Shown: positions 12,141-24,195 of the stretch, in pieces
Position numbering within the stretch: position 1 is the stretch's first letter
Layout of the letters: each line of letters opens with the position of its first letter
From: Artocarpus heterophyllus
Taxonomy: Eukaryota; Streptophyta; Magnoliopsida; Rosales; Moraceae
Assembly (NCBI GenBank): GCA_025403435.1
Contig: CM046342.1
Coordinates: 15,874,519 to 15,938,518, forward strand
DNA: 64,000 nt
Direction: 5' to 3'
Notes under the pieces: model-generated
Told to the model about the DNA's origin: nothing
Database searches by the model: none
Seen by the model: the letters and a program-made list of their open reading frames with translations, nothing else
Made by a program: the position numbers and the translations under genes

Positions 12141-13425
12141 CCTCTACTGTCCCATTCTGCTTCTCCCGAAGCACTTTGTTGAAAGTTCCAGTGTAGGCTT
12201 CACCTGATGTTGGATTGCTCTCATCCCACTCGCCGAATCTTGGCACAGTAGAACTGTGATCAGGCTCCCACATTAGGACTAAAATCATGCTTCTTGGAAC
12301 AAAAAGACGATAATTTACTTAGAATTGTTGGTAAGAAGGATGAAAATTCTTTGCTTCTTAAAGATAAACTTTTTCATATTATGATTTTCTCAACTCCTTC
12401 AAGAAATAAAAGATCCAGCATATGAAATACATACCAGGAAGAGAAAATTTGTGAATTATATTAAATATTAAAAGAATTAACTGTCTAACTGGCATCATAA
12501 AAATAAAAAAATAAATAAGTAAAAAAAGAATAATTTGATAAACATTGTGGAATTATAAGTGAAAATACAATATCAAATACATCATTTTCATGCTTGTTAA
12601 TGCCAAATACAATATAGGCGTCAAACATTTTCATTGAAAATGGTTTAAAGCTACAGCAAAATTTCTTTTGAAGTTGCCATCTTGAGAGTCCAAGATTCAT
12701 TATCATGTTTTACGGAAAACATAATCTGTTTTTCAGCATAATACATGTCAACGAACAATCTCTCATGCAAGCTTGACAGTGAGCAAAATACAAAAGAAGT
12801 GAAGGAAGCATATTTTTATTAGCATGGCTTACTGATTTTGGTCGAGGTCTTCCAGGAGTAAAGGAACAAAACCATAGCCATCGTTATTTTGAGTTGAAGC
12901 CTCTCTCTGCCACACATGAGAAGAAACTCCACTGCCTCTTACCCCAAATCTTGCCTGCAGATTCGGGTCTAGGTGTGAGTCTCCAATGAAGCGTTCAGGC
13001 TCTGCCACCCATCGCATGGTCATTCTATCGCTGGCAGCATCATTCTGCAGTGGATAAGGCCTCCTTTGACTACCATCTTCCCTGCTCAGACCTTGCTCAT
13101 GGTTTGACCTTGACACTTCTGAACTCCTTCGAGATTCGCATCCAGTCGTGTTCGCATTAGATCTTACTTGACCATGATAATGATCATCATCATTAAAGGC
13201 TATAGAAGAAGGCTCAGTTTGCCTCTTTTGCACACTTTTCTCAAACTCTTTTGGAAAGGCAAATGCTTGGTTGCGAGGTGAGTTGTTGTCGAGTATGCAC
13301 GGTTTATTTTGAGGGTAACTAGGATTAATCTTGTCATTACCTGTACCTTTTCCGTCTCTGTCAAAATAGGCTGCATAACTTTTTTCACTTTCCCAGTCTC
13401 TGAACTTTGGCACAAATGATCAGTG

Positions 13426-14430
13426 CTGCAATGACTATAGAGTGGATAAAAAGGCCTTTAGTGAACTTAGTAAAGGACATGTAAAGAAGCATAAAACACC
13501 ATTCTTGTTTTTGAATGACATACGAAGAATAATTTTTTCTGAAGAAACAATTACTTCCAATCATAAACATTTCTTTTGAACTGCTAATTTTGGGAGAATA
13601 ACAATAAAAGTTGATTTCTTGAGCATGTCTCTCATCGGTTGTTTTTTAAAAAGAGAACCAAAAGAATGGCTCCAAATCATAATGCTATATAAGTTGAGAG
13701 ATTTCAAGTAAATATGGTACAAGGAAAAGCATTTTTCAAGCTGGTCATAACTTCTATTGTTTTCCCTTTCAACAAAGAGGAAAGTTTTTGTGTGTAAATT
13801 TATAACTGGCAATCCAAATCATGCAGAGAAAACATATATGCAGAAGATAAACTAACCAAGAGAGAGAAAAAGTTTCTTAAATCTCATTAGAAGATCAGAT
13901 TCTAAAATTATCCAGCTAGAGCTTCCAAATGCCAAAGTTTCATAATTTTTGCTTTAAACCCCTGACACCACCACTCTTTTTTTCCCCTTGATTTGATGAA
14001 GGCGCCAAATACAGGACAAAAAACCAATAAACAAATGTACTTAAACAAAATCCATATGGAACATAAATAATAAAGATTATAATCCAAAAGAGAGAAACTA
14101 ATTGCCAAACGTAGAAAGCCCTGAACTTTATAGAAACCAATAAACAGACATACAAACATTAGCCTTCAATAAAGAAAACAAAAAGAAAATAAGTGAATGT
14201 AAGAAACTTACAGCATTGGTCTTCAATCAATGCTTGTTTGGTTAAATCTCCAAAGGAAACAGCTTTCCAACAAAATCCAATCAAATAATTTACCAAATAA
14301 AGGCCTAAACCATAGTTAGAAAGCTTCTTGACCAAAAGTCAACAATTACAAATGTTATGCAAAATGCAAATTAAGAAATAAGTAGAAATATATGGTGGAA
14401 ATAAATAAAAATGAGAACCCCTTAACCGTT
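13426..14430. other. Upstream or intron of the RIN4-like gene
   Basis: The expected short first exon (a few codons beginning with Met) should lie here on the minus strand, but I could not place it. The remaining sequence is AT-rich without a supported gene. Confidence 0.4.
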
Positions 14431-15027
14431 GACTTTGTAATGACCGAAAAAATCTAAAAAAATTAATAAGTACAATTAATTAAGGATTTTTTTATAATTA
14501 CTCCATTAAGTACTTGAGAATGTACAAGATGAGAATTTATAAACACACAATATGAAGGTCTTAATAGTTATAAGACTTTATAAATAAATAGTGTTGTAAA
14601 TATAAAATGTTATGTACTTCATGTATGAAACATATAGCAAATGTGATGTTATGATAGTACACTTAAATAATTAAAAATAATTATTTAATGTGCTAAACTA
14701 AAAGTTTATGATTTAATAATTTTATGTATGAGCCAAAGTAGTATTTATAAGAATTTCAATTAGAATATTTAAATTGAGATTATGTGATAAAAAGGAAATT
14801 TCTGACTCTATATGATGATACAGAATTCCTATACAATGCCCGTTCAGGTCAACATGTAACTAAAAACACAATACCATAATTAAGAAATGGTTAGCATAAA
14901 GTTTATGTATGCAAAATCAATCTCGATTTTTATGAGATCATAAGGCGTGAAAAGGATTTTCAAAGTCGTAAGAATTATTAGAAATTCAAGAATTCAATAT
15001 GTCTTATATGTGCATAGTAATAACTGT

Positions 15028-15028
<1 letters not shown>

Positions 15029-15071
<43 letters not shown>
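15029..15071. repeat. (AAT)n microsatellite
   Basis: About 14 uninterrupted AAT/ATA units directly precede the first of three 342-bp tandem units inside the solo LTR. Confidence 0.95.
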
Positions 15072-15072
<1 letters not shown>

Positions 15073-16096
15073 TATTGTTATTATTATAAAAACATTAATG
15101 GAATCCACAAACATTACATGTGCCTTTAAAGGCTACTGTAAAATCACAAACGAATAAATTTCAATCCATAAAGTGATTACAAAAAGTTTAAAGAGCATCC
15201 ATAGATTGGGCGTGGAGTCATAAACGGTTTTTTGCAAGGAACAGTTCGGGTTATACCCGTAAAGTATGAAATTATGCTAAGTTCAAAATTTCAATTAAAT
15301 TTACTTTCAAATACCCAATTTAATTTACAAAATTTTCATAAACTATAATTATTATTTTATGATGAAATTAGAAGTCTATAATATGAAAATTTTTAATGAA
15401 AAATATATGAAAATTATTGTTATTATTATAAAAACATTAATAAAATCCACAAACATTACATGTGCCTTTAAAGGCTATTGTAAAATCACAAACGAGTAAA
15501 TTTCAATCCATAAAGTGATTACAAAAAGTTGAAAGAGCATCCATAGATTGGGCGTGGAGTCATAAACGGTTTTTTACGAGGAACAGTTTGGGTTATACCC
15601 GTAAAGTATGAAATTGTGCTAAGTTCAAAATTTCAATTAAATTGACTTTCAAATACTCAATTTAATTTACAAAATTTTCATAAATTACAATTATTATTTT
15701 ATGATGAAATTAGAAGTCTATAATATGAAAATTTTTAATGAAAAATATATGAAAATTATTGTTATTATTATAAAAAGATTAATAAAATCCACAAACATTA
15801 CATTTGCCTTTAAAGGCAACTACAAAATCACAAACAAGTAAATTTCAATCCATAAAGTGATTACAAAAAGTTTAAAGAGCATCCATAGATTGGGTGTGGA
15901 GTCATAAATGGTTTTTTACGAGAAACAGTTCGGGTTATACCAATAAAGCATGAAATTGAGCTAAGTTTAAAATTTTAATTAAATTGACTTTCAAGTAGTC
16001 AATTTAATTTACAAAATTTTTATAAATTACAATTATTATTTTATGATGAAATTAGAAGTCTATAATATGAAAATTTTTAATGAAAAATATATGTTG
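15070..16096. repeat. Three 342-bp tandem units in a solo LTR
   Basis: Three head-to-tail copies (about 15070-15411, 15412-15753, 15754-16096) share landmarks such as ATAGATTGGGCGTGGAGTC and CCTTTAAAGGC. Spacing of the shared CATTAAT/GATTAAT landmark (15093, 15435, 15777) gives exactly 342 bp. They lie upstream of the TATA box, i.e. in the U3-like part, and are absent from the 45-kb relative. Confidence 0.93.
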
Positions 16097-16487
16097 TAAT
16101 TAATATTTGAAAATTTTAAAAACTACAAAAATTATTTTGATCAAGTTTTAAATATAGAATATTGTTTTAAAAAAAAGAAAGTAAATGTGGTGAATATAGT
16201 TAATCAATGATTTTGACAACAAATGTGGCAAAGTTTATTGTTTTGGAATAAAATCATAAAAATCCATAAAGTATGAATAAATTCATGAAAGTGATTTTTA
16301 CAACAATATGAATATTTTAGTAAGACAATAATACAATAAGAGAATTAGAATTTATGTAATTATTTAAAAGAGCAAGAATATTATAATTATAAAAGTACAA
16401 TTATGTTTATAGAAATTTCAAGTTTATGGATCAAATTGATCAATCCGACGTGATATAGAATTAGACTGTGTAGACCACAAGACTTTT

Positions 16488-16495
16488 TATAAATA
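16488..16495 (+). promoter_or_regulatory. TATA box within the solo LTR
   Basis: TATAAATA is followed about 30 bases later by CTCTCTACTTTCTCTCTCTAC, a typical plant start-site and leader composition. This supports reading 14436-19525 as U3-R-U5 on the plus strand. Confidence 0.55.
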
Positions 16496-19400
16496 CATGG
16501 ACACAAAAAAAAATCAAATCACATACTCTCTACTTTCTCTCTCTACACTTTCTCTCTCCTCCAAACTCAGAACAAGAATCTAGTGTTGGTTTTTGATAGC
16601 TCCTATACCAACGAAAAGCTCTTGTCGAGATGAGTCCAATGGTATACTTTGCCACCCATAACTTTACTAGAGGAAGCCATACTCATCGATCAAAATGGTG
16701 AAAATGCCCAAAACTTTTCGGTGAGATATCTTCGCTATCCAACAACCAATCGATGTGATTCTTATTCCTACACAACCACCATGATGAGTAAAACAAGATA
16801 CAAACTTGGTTGCACTTCAAAAGTTGTCTTCGAGCTTTCTCGGTGTATCCTCATTGCCACCATTGTGCCACCATTGACCCTGTCGTTCTAGGCGGAGTTG
16901 AAGCACACTGCCCAGCCTAAAAGAATCAGAGGGAGATAACATACAAGATGCCCCACCCAATTGCACCGTGGTGCCGCCTATAGTTGGAGATTAAGGACGC
17001 TGGTCATTGCCGCCATGCGAGAAATTGATTCTAAAGATTCTGACAATGTTGAGCCAAATTGATGCTTCGAGCAGGTTTAGAGGAGCACGAGTAACGTGTA
17101 CATGCTTTCAATTTCATGAAACTTTCACGGGAAAAGGGAGAACGAGCTTTGTCATGGAGCGACGCCACGAGAAGGGTGGGTATGTCATTCTAGGTAGCAG
17201 TGAGACACACCACCTGTGCCAAAATGTTTAAAGGATCCGGAAGATTGTTTTGCCCCTCTCAATTTCACAGTAGCATGGCCGTTCGTTGAAATCTAAGAAT
17301 GCCTCCACACGCCATCGTCAGATCTTTAATCATTTATTGCATGAATCAACTTAGAAAGGCCAAAAACATGGGGTGAGCCAAAGTTGTAGCTCAGTCCCAT
17401 TACCAGAGTAGCCCCATGAGCGCCACGCGCTGACGTCGGTGGCCAGGCTCTAACGACCTCAGGTTTTGATAATCTGGACCTCCAATCAACGATCCGATAC
17501 CACCTCCCAACTTGTTTTGACATCTCGAACATGATGGTGCCCTCCATTCGAGCTAATTCTACTCCATTGAAAATCGTCTAGTTCGAGCTAGACGTAGATT
17601 GAGGCAATCCATACTGTAATAACGGAGTCTAGAATGATGTTTCTAGCAATTATAAATCTCCATAAAGCATTCCTAGTCATCTATGCTTGCACAACGGATA
17701 CTTCACAGACTGTAGATACAACTAGATACAACTGGCCCTACTCAGCTCGGAGTCTAGGTAAGTAGGAATTTCGCCTACAGTATAAATGATTTTAAATAAA
17801 TGGTTTTATATATTTTTATAAAAATTTATGAAATGCATGATTAGTGATTTGTTGCGGTTTGTTATGTTATGATAAAATTATTATTTATTATGCTTTTGTT
17901 ATGTCATGTCATGTTATATTGTGTTATATTATGATTAAGTCAAAATCAATATGTGATGTATGCAATATTTAAACTATATAATTTAGTCACTCTCAAGCTA
18001 AGTATGTCTACGGTTTATGGTTTATGATTTATGTAATTGTAATGCTATGTAGTAACATGTCATACTGTATACACACAATAAAATAAGTGAAATTAATATG
18101 ACAAGTTAAGGGAGTCATACTAACCTCCTAACCTATAGAGAGACTTTAATACTAATTATGATCTTGGTGTCGTTTGGGGGGTCGTACCAATCTCCCAACC
18201 TATAGAGAGACTTTAATACTAATTATGATCTCGGTGTCGTTTAGGACCTCGCGAACCCTAACTTTCTGAGGATTGCACGCAACCAGCACAATCACCTAAG
18301 CCCAATTAATAAGGATAAGTTTAGCTTAATAAGTAAGCATAAAACAAGTTAATAAGCAAGCATAAAATGTTCATGCATGTTTTTAATCAAATGATTTTTA
18401 ATCATGTTTTGCGAGTGTAATTTTCCACTTGCTGAAGAAAAGCTCATTTAAGTATGTTCATGCTGTAGGTAAGAAAACCTATCAGTGACACTTGACGGGC
18501 AGTGATGAGTGGCAGACCAATAGTGAAGTCGAAAATAAATACTGCCTACGCAATTTGTAATATTTTCATATTTTAAATTTATGAATTTATGCATGCTTTT
18601 ATCTTGTGAAATTATGTATGCATTTAGTTTACAAAAGTTATGTACTTACAAATAGTAAATAAAATTACGTAATTATGTTTTAAAAACTGAGGTTGTAATT
18701 ATACAACCCTGGTCTGAAGAATTTTAAGGTTTAAAATGCTTTAATAGAAAATGCAACAAATACATAAAAATCATCAAGTAAGAGAATTTTAAGATTATTT
18801 AGAATTAAAAATAATTATAGGAGTTTTATGTTTACATAAGAAATGATTTTTATGAATATGTTGTATGAACTTATTATTATGCAAGTTCAGATGATTATAC
18901 TTTGAGAAACTATTATGTTGGACTTAAGTGAACAAGTTATAAGTAATTATTATTATGATAAGTTTATAAAAGGTTAAGTTTTAGGAAATCAATACATTAA
19001 TTTTGAGATAATAAATTATCAGAAAAACATAATGGTAATTTTAAGAAAGATTAAAAAGACACTCAAGTTGGAGATCTATAATGATATTTTAATGTAGTTT
19101 TGTTTTAGAAATTATTATCATTTAAATTAAGAAATGTTTAAAAAGATATAGCCTCAAATAATTACTTTCATATTTAAAAGGAAAGTTTTAAGAAATTATT
19201 ATTATTAGTATTATTATATTTTAAGAAATTAATGAGTGATGTATGTAAAAAATTAAGTTTTAGAAATTATGATTATGTTAAAAAGTAATAATTGTTATCA
19301 CATTATGATCACATTTAAGAATTAATATTATTATGTTAGATTTATGGAATTAAGTTTTGAGAAATAATTATTATTTTTTTTAACGTTATATGTTAAGAAT

Positions 19401-19530
19401 TCTTTATTATTAAGATTTTATTTTTTAAAAAAAGTTTATTTCGCATTTTAAGTACTTTACGTCGAGGTATGTTAAGTTTTCTGATTATGTAGTTAAGTAA
19501 AGGCCACATTAGTAGGGTCGTTATTGACTT

Positions 19531-21218
19531 TGAGTCACCAGTAACATTTGACTTCACAGTTTTCTATTTTATTAAACATTAGTTTATCAAAATTTACATT
19601 TTCAATTCCTAGATCAGTACGTTTTTCGTGTTTTCAAAAATAAATAGAAACGTGTTACTAATAAAAAAAAACTAACATTACCTAAAAGAAATAAATTTAT
19701 AAACAAAAAGAGATGAGAAAAGGGCTTGTCATAATTCATTTCAAGGGGATGGAAGACTTCACGCATATTCCTTCTTCCTTTGACCCTTTCTTTGTGTGTG
19801 TGCCGTGCGCAAAATAATAATGAACACAACAACAAGAAGACACCCTCTAGAATAATTTTGTACTGAATTTCTGAGTAATGTACTCCGCATGATGGAATTT
19901 GCACAACATTCTTTAAAGTGGAAAAAGGAAAAAGAAAACACATATTATTGTCTTTACGTCTTTTTTATTTTTTGTGAAGATCACCGTTATAACAATCCAA
20001 CAAATTTTCACAATGTTATCCAGGGGTCTAAAATCCAACTTCTCATTTCAAAAAAAAAAAAAGGAAAAATCCTACTTCCCTTAATTTTGGAAGAAAAAAG
20101 GCAGACGCTTTTTTTTTTTTTTTTTTTTGCAAGCAATAAAAATAACCAAATTTTGATAAATCCAGAATTTACTTAGATGATAAAATTGGGATTTATAAAA
20201 TTTATTTTATGCTTAAATTTAGTAAGTTAAGAATTTCCCTAGATTTATCCCATGGTCAAATTGACAAATCCAAGACTTACTCAATTTACTTCATGAAGCC
20301 TTCATTATATACAATTTTTCTATCATTTAGTAATGGATTAATTACAAAGTTTCCTCTTAAAAAGCAGGAAATTTATTAAAAAGGGTTGCAGCATATAAAC
20401 ATTATAAAATTTAGGTACAATATTGAAAGAAAAAAAAGTTTAGACAGTAGACATCCACCCATCCGTGTATGACTCTGTTCCTAACTATAGCTCTTGTAAT
20501 AGTGTGCCCAAAACTTTCAAAACTAAACAAGTATTTCCCTTAATCTATAAAATATTAACCAAAAAGCTCCTCTATTTTAATTTTTTAACATAAATGATAC
20601 AAAAATCACTCATTATTGAATAGTGTAGTGATGATACCACCTTACCACGTTGCATTTTTACCAAAGTGACAAAAGAGATTTTTTTTTTTCATTTTTTAAA
20701 GTTTTTCAAATCATTTCTTAACAATTATAACTTTTAAACTGTATCAACTTTAAATTCAAATTAGCTTGAGGCATAATAAATTTACCAAAATACTTTATGA
20801 GGCTTATAGTTAAGTGGAATTTTTATAACTAATACTTTATTAATTGATTTTAGTTACATAATATTCACTTCTTAATTGATATATTCATGTTTGCCCTTAA
20901 CGCATTTTCTTTTTCAATTATCATAAATTTACCATTTACTACCATGGAGATTCAAAACTAGGCAATTAGAAATACTTGACTTAACTGTTACTACTGAAAC
21001 TAGGCCAAAACAATTGATCTGATATAAATAATCAATGCTAGTGAATAGGCCTGAGATCACCGTTGCATATACACCCTAGTATATGTTCCTCGTCGCTGAG
21101 GAGATCTAGCACGCTGAGATCACCATTGTAATTAGGCAACAAGCTAGGATTGTCATCAAGGTTGGGTCAAGATTAGTTTAAATCTATAAATTAATTAAGA
21201 TTTAAACAATGCATCCTT
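19531..21218. other. AT-rich spacer, no gene seen
   Basis: This lies between the solo LTR and the LOG-bearing LTR retrotransposon. It contains A- and T-runs (20050-20062, 20110-20128) and no supported ORF. Confidence 0.5.
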
Positions 21219-21223
21219 AGAAT

Positions 21224-21915
21224 TGTAACATGCCTAAGTGGAGGTTAACAGTTTTTAATAAATAAAATAAAGATCAGAAAATAAAAATAAAACTTCAAAT
21301 AGATTTGCCCAAAACTTAAATAAAAACTCTCAAAACAAAATGAAAATATAAACAAGAATTAAACCACAACTTAATGTAGCACCCTTAAATTTAATAATAT
21401 GAAACTGTCATTATCGTCATTCCAACCCTCAACACAATCTTAATACAGTCACAGAAAATAACATACAATGCTTACATTATCCTGATGGATATTCTTAACA
21501 AATGAAGCAAATCCCAATATAATACAGCTACATAGCTTCCTCAACTATATTTTTTGTCACCACCTCATACATTATGAGTCTTGAAAAGATGAAAACAGAC
21601 AACATACTCAGTAGAGAAAACATTACTCACATTTAGGTTTTTATCCTTACCATATTAAAACATATATGGTTAGTTAGTTCACATCATTATTCATCAATAT
21701 TATCATATTCAATTCTGGTGGATATCTTATGATAATTATTACCAAGTTCCATACATATATATACATGTTAATTCAGGATTCAATTATGCTCATTTGTGTC
21801 CACCATGCAATAGAATATCATATGAAATAGATTTTAAATAAAACAAATTTTAATTGGCATACTAATAATTAATATAATTACTATAATACCCGTTAAGAAA
21901 ATAACAGGTGTTACA
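21224..21915 (-). repeat. 3' LTR (short form)
   Basis: This 692-bp LTR matches 28408-29030 and 30580-30671 of the other LTR and lacks the segment between. On the minus strand it begins TGTAACACCTGTTAT. Confidence 0.88.
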
Positions 21916-21931
21916 GTTCTACCCCCTTAAA
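21916..21931 (-). promoter_or_regulatory. Polypurine tract
   Basis: On the minus strand TTAAGGGGGTAGAAC directly precedes the 3' LTR start TGTAACACC. Confidence 0.65.
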
Positions 21932-22867
21932 GAAAGTTTGTCTTTGAAATTTCAAATCTAACGATACTAGTAGAAATCACAATACCGCTATGATTCCACT
22001 TTCGTTTCTAAACCATCAATGTCATTTGTCTTCAAATTTAGGTTATCATATCTCCACTTATTTGCTTGAAATACCATCTCACTCTAAATACTAAATTCCT
22101 CAACAAGTGTATTTCTAGCATGTTCTAGATTCACAGCACCATACTATAGTTTAGGAAATTGATCAGAAAGGCACACATGCTAATCATACTATTTTTTTTT
22201 AGTCTATCCCTATTCATGGGCTGTGATCTACAATTACATTAAGGTGATTGCTCAAGAAATTCTATATACTTCATCTTTGAATTCCTTTTCCCTTCTGAGT
22301 AAGGAAAAGTCAAGGATGGTTGATTTTATATTTCAACTAATAAACTAAAACGTAATCATGAAACATATAACACAAACACTTCTATTCAAAACCATACATT
22401 AAACTTATACATGGAGATATTAGAAGGGATCTCGTAGTTGTAAACAAACTCGATAGATTCTTCATTGTACGGCTACCTTTATGACACAAATATTCAACCT
22501 AAATAATATACTCATATTTTCCACAAAGTATCCCCACAATTGACTTTGGTACTTCCATAAAACATTACACAGAATACCACACATTACAAATATGATGTTT
22601 TGAGAATACAAGGCATTCTGTATATCCAACTATACATATTATGCATGCTTAGAGGACGCAAAAACATTAATAAACAAAAGATTGGACCTTAAGTGGGATG
22701 CATTTCAAGAGCATCAAGTACTCCGTATCACCAGCCATCTCGGCATTAGGGTCAATGTTTCTAAAAGTTTTAACAACAACATACCACAAAAATTACAAAG
22801 TGTAGGGAAAACGGTTATTTGTGACACATGAAATACGAACATATATGCCAATGGTAAAACTAAAGGA
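21932..22867. other. Interior of the LTR element, no ORF
   Basis: AT-rich sequence between the purine tract and the LOG-like copy. No coding stretch is supported on either strand. Confidence 0.5.
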
Positions 22868-23502
22868 TTATAGATGGAGATTCAAATCAAATGGCCGCTC
22901 CCGGCTTTCCTTCTTCCATTCAAGCTTGAATGTTGCATGTCGGACTCCAGATGAATGATTTGCATCTTATCTAACAAATTCCTCGGCTGTTGAAGCAGTA
23001 ATAAAGATTTGCCTTTTTGATTCTGCAATGAAGTTTTCTTCCACAGCGTAATCTAGAAATTTTAAAAAACCATCATAAAAACCATTTACATTTAAAGTCC
23101 CAAGGGTTTAGAATGAATGCCTAATAATGGCTTACAAGCGACTACGAATATTTCCTCTAGGGTACCTAGACCATCAGGTAATGCTATAAAAGCATCAGAA
23201 TTATCGATTATCGCTTTAAGACACCTAGGGACGTTCTTGACTCCTATTTCCTTACAAAGGTTTCCTTCATCTAAAATACGAGGCCAAATTCCCACGGTTG
23301 TGGCAACAATAGACCTAGCTACTAGCGTTATATTTTCCATCATTTTTATACTACCACCCCCTTAGATTATGTTAATCTTCCTATGAGCTAAGGCTTGCCT
23401 TAACTGTTGTGTGGCTTCTAGATAGACTTTATCTTTTCTAAGGCTGGAACCACAAAAGACACAGACATTCTTTATTTTCTTAGTGGACTGGGAGGTAGAC
23501 AT
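22868..23502 (-). pseudogene. LOG-like cytokinin phosphoribohydrolase retrocopy
   Basis: LOG enzymes release active cytokinin bases from riboside 5'-monophosphates in one step. The reading starts MSTSQSTKKIKNVCVFCGSS, passes the family GGGS motif, DAFIALPDGLGTLEE (family PGGxGTxxE) and GLLNVNGFYDG, and ends at 22868, giving about 211 residues, the usual LOG length. The whole copy is contiguous, whereas plant LOG genes normally have several introns, so it looks cDNA-derived. Lesions: TAA at 23362-23364 where the family has Tyr before GGG, a missing T near 23094-23096, and TAA at 22967-22969. PDG replaces PGG, and the segment after GGGS is degenerate. It is sense with the host element. The family is confident; activity is excluded by the stops. 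Confidence 0.9.
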
Positions 23503-24190
23503 ATTTAGCTTGTATAAGTGATTGCTTAATATCTGCTCTATTTAGACTCGAGGTTCTATATGGGATTTTAAAGATGAGGGATACGCAAAAAAGACTAGAG
23601 TGACAGACGAGTAGGTAATGAAAAGGTAATCCAAAAATCTAAAGAAAATAATGTGCAGGTAAGTAAGAAATGGTGACTAATAGTTTACGAAAAGTTTGAT
23701 TAACTTTTTGAAAAATTTTAACTCAAACTGTATAACTTTTGACAATTGAGAATGGTTTGTCAAAAGACATTTTGACACAAGTTAGACTTTTTGACAAATG
23801 TACACCAATCTAAAAAATCAACATAAACGACAACTATTATAGAACTTTTGAAATTTGAGACACAAATCTCAAAATATCTAGGTACGTTTCAAAAATTCAA
23901 AGATGCTATAGTACCGCATGTGATGTGTCTGTCAGGATAATATATTTTATTACATATATATATATATATAGATTAAACAAAACCATAAATTAAGACACTA
24001 ACACTCACTGTGTCAATCTAATAATCACAATTATTCTAGACACAAAAGCAAATATTTGAGTAAAAGAAAGACATAGATTATTAAACACTAATTGAAACGA
24101 TTTCAAACAAACAAAAACTAAACAACCTTTATAGAGTGATGACTTATTCCCCATCCAATTTCCCTGTGATTTGGCAAACAGAATCTTGAA
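23503..24190. other. Interior of the LTR element, no ORF
   Basis: Spacer between the LOG-like copy and the nested insertion. It contains a short AT dinucleotide run near 23956-23970 and no supported coding sequence. Confidence 0.5.
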
Positions 24191-24195
24191 ATACC

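Larger units (their letters stand above)
4597..13425 (-). pseudogene. RIN4-like (NOI domain) gene split by a copia element
   Basis: RIN4/NOI proteins are membrane-anchored regulators of plant immunity and targets of bacterial effectors. Three exons are visible. Exon 2 (13425-12833) carries an N-terminal NOI-like motif VPKFRDWESE followed by AAYFD, then a polar linker ending in FTPGRPRPKS, which is reached only after a frameshift. Exon 3 (from 12278) carries the second NOI motif TVPRFGEWDESNP and FNKV. It is cut at 12145 by the retrotransposon and resumes at 4849-4793. The last exon (4628-4597) encodes GCWCFPWARK and a stop, matching the cysteine-rich palmitoylated C-terminus of RIN4. Damage: in-frame TGA at 13420-13422 just before NOI-1, one T missing near 12860, a 7.3-kb insertion, and no clean phase between exons 3 and 4. 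NOI-1 has FR where the family normally has FG. Exon 1 was not found. The family call is strong; exon limits are approximate. Confidence 0.85.
14436..19525 (+). mobile_element. Large solo LTR (5.1 kb), Gypsy-type ends
   Basis: The unit begins TGTAATGACC and ends GGTCGTTATT, so the ends are imperfect inverted repeats, and it is flanked by identical GACTT (14431-14435 and 19526-19530). It contains no gag-pol. In its middle is a TATA box (TATAAATA, 16488-16495) followed by CT-rich leader-like sequence. Ends resembling TGTAACGACC...GGTCGTTACA are common in plant Ty3/gypsy LTRs (general knowledge; lineage not assigned). A shorter relative lies at 45340-48568, colinear at both ends. The CA expected at the 3' terminus has decayed. 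ORFs inside are not credible genes. Confidence 0.82.

Noticed and set aside
15029..15071. Possible CRISPR-like regular repeats next to the 342-bp units
   Set aside because: These are a trinucleotide microsatellite and long tandem units in a plant LTR, without spacers.
16649..17547. Small ORFs within the 5.1-kb solo LTR, also partly present near 46 kb
   Set aside because: Short, in conflicting frames, and not conserved in frame between the two LTR copies; GC-richer leader sequence explains them.
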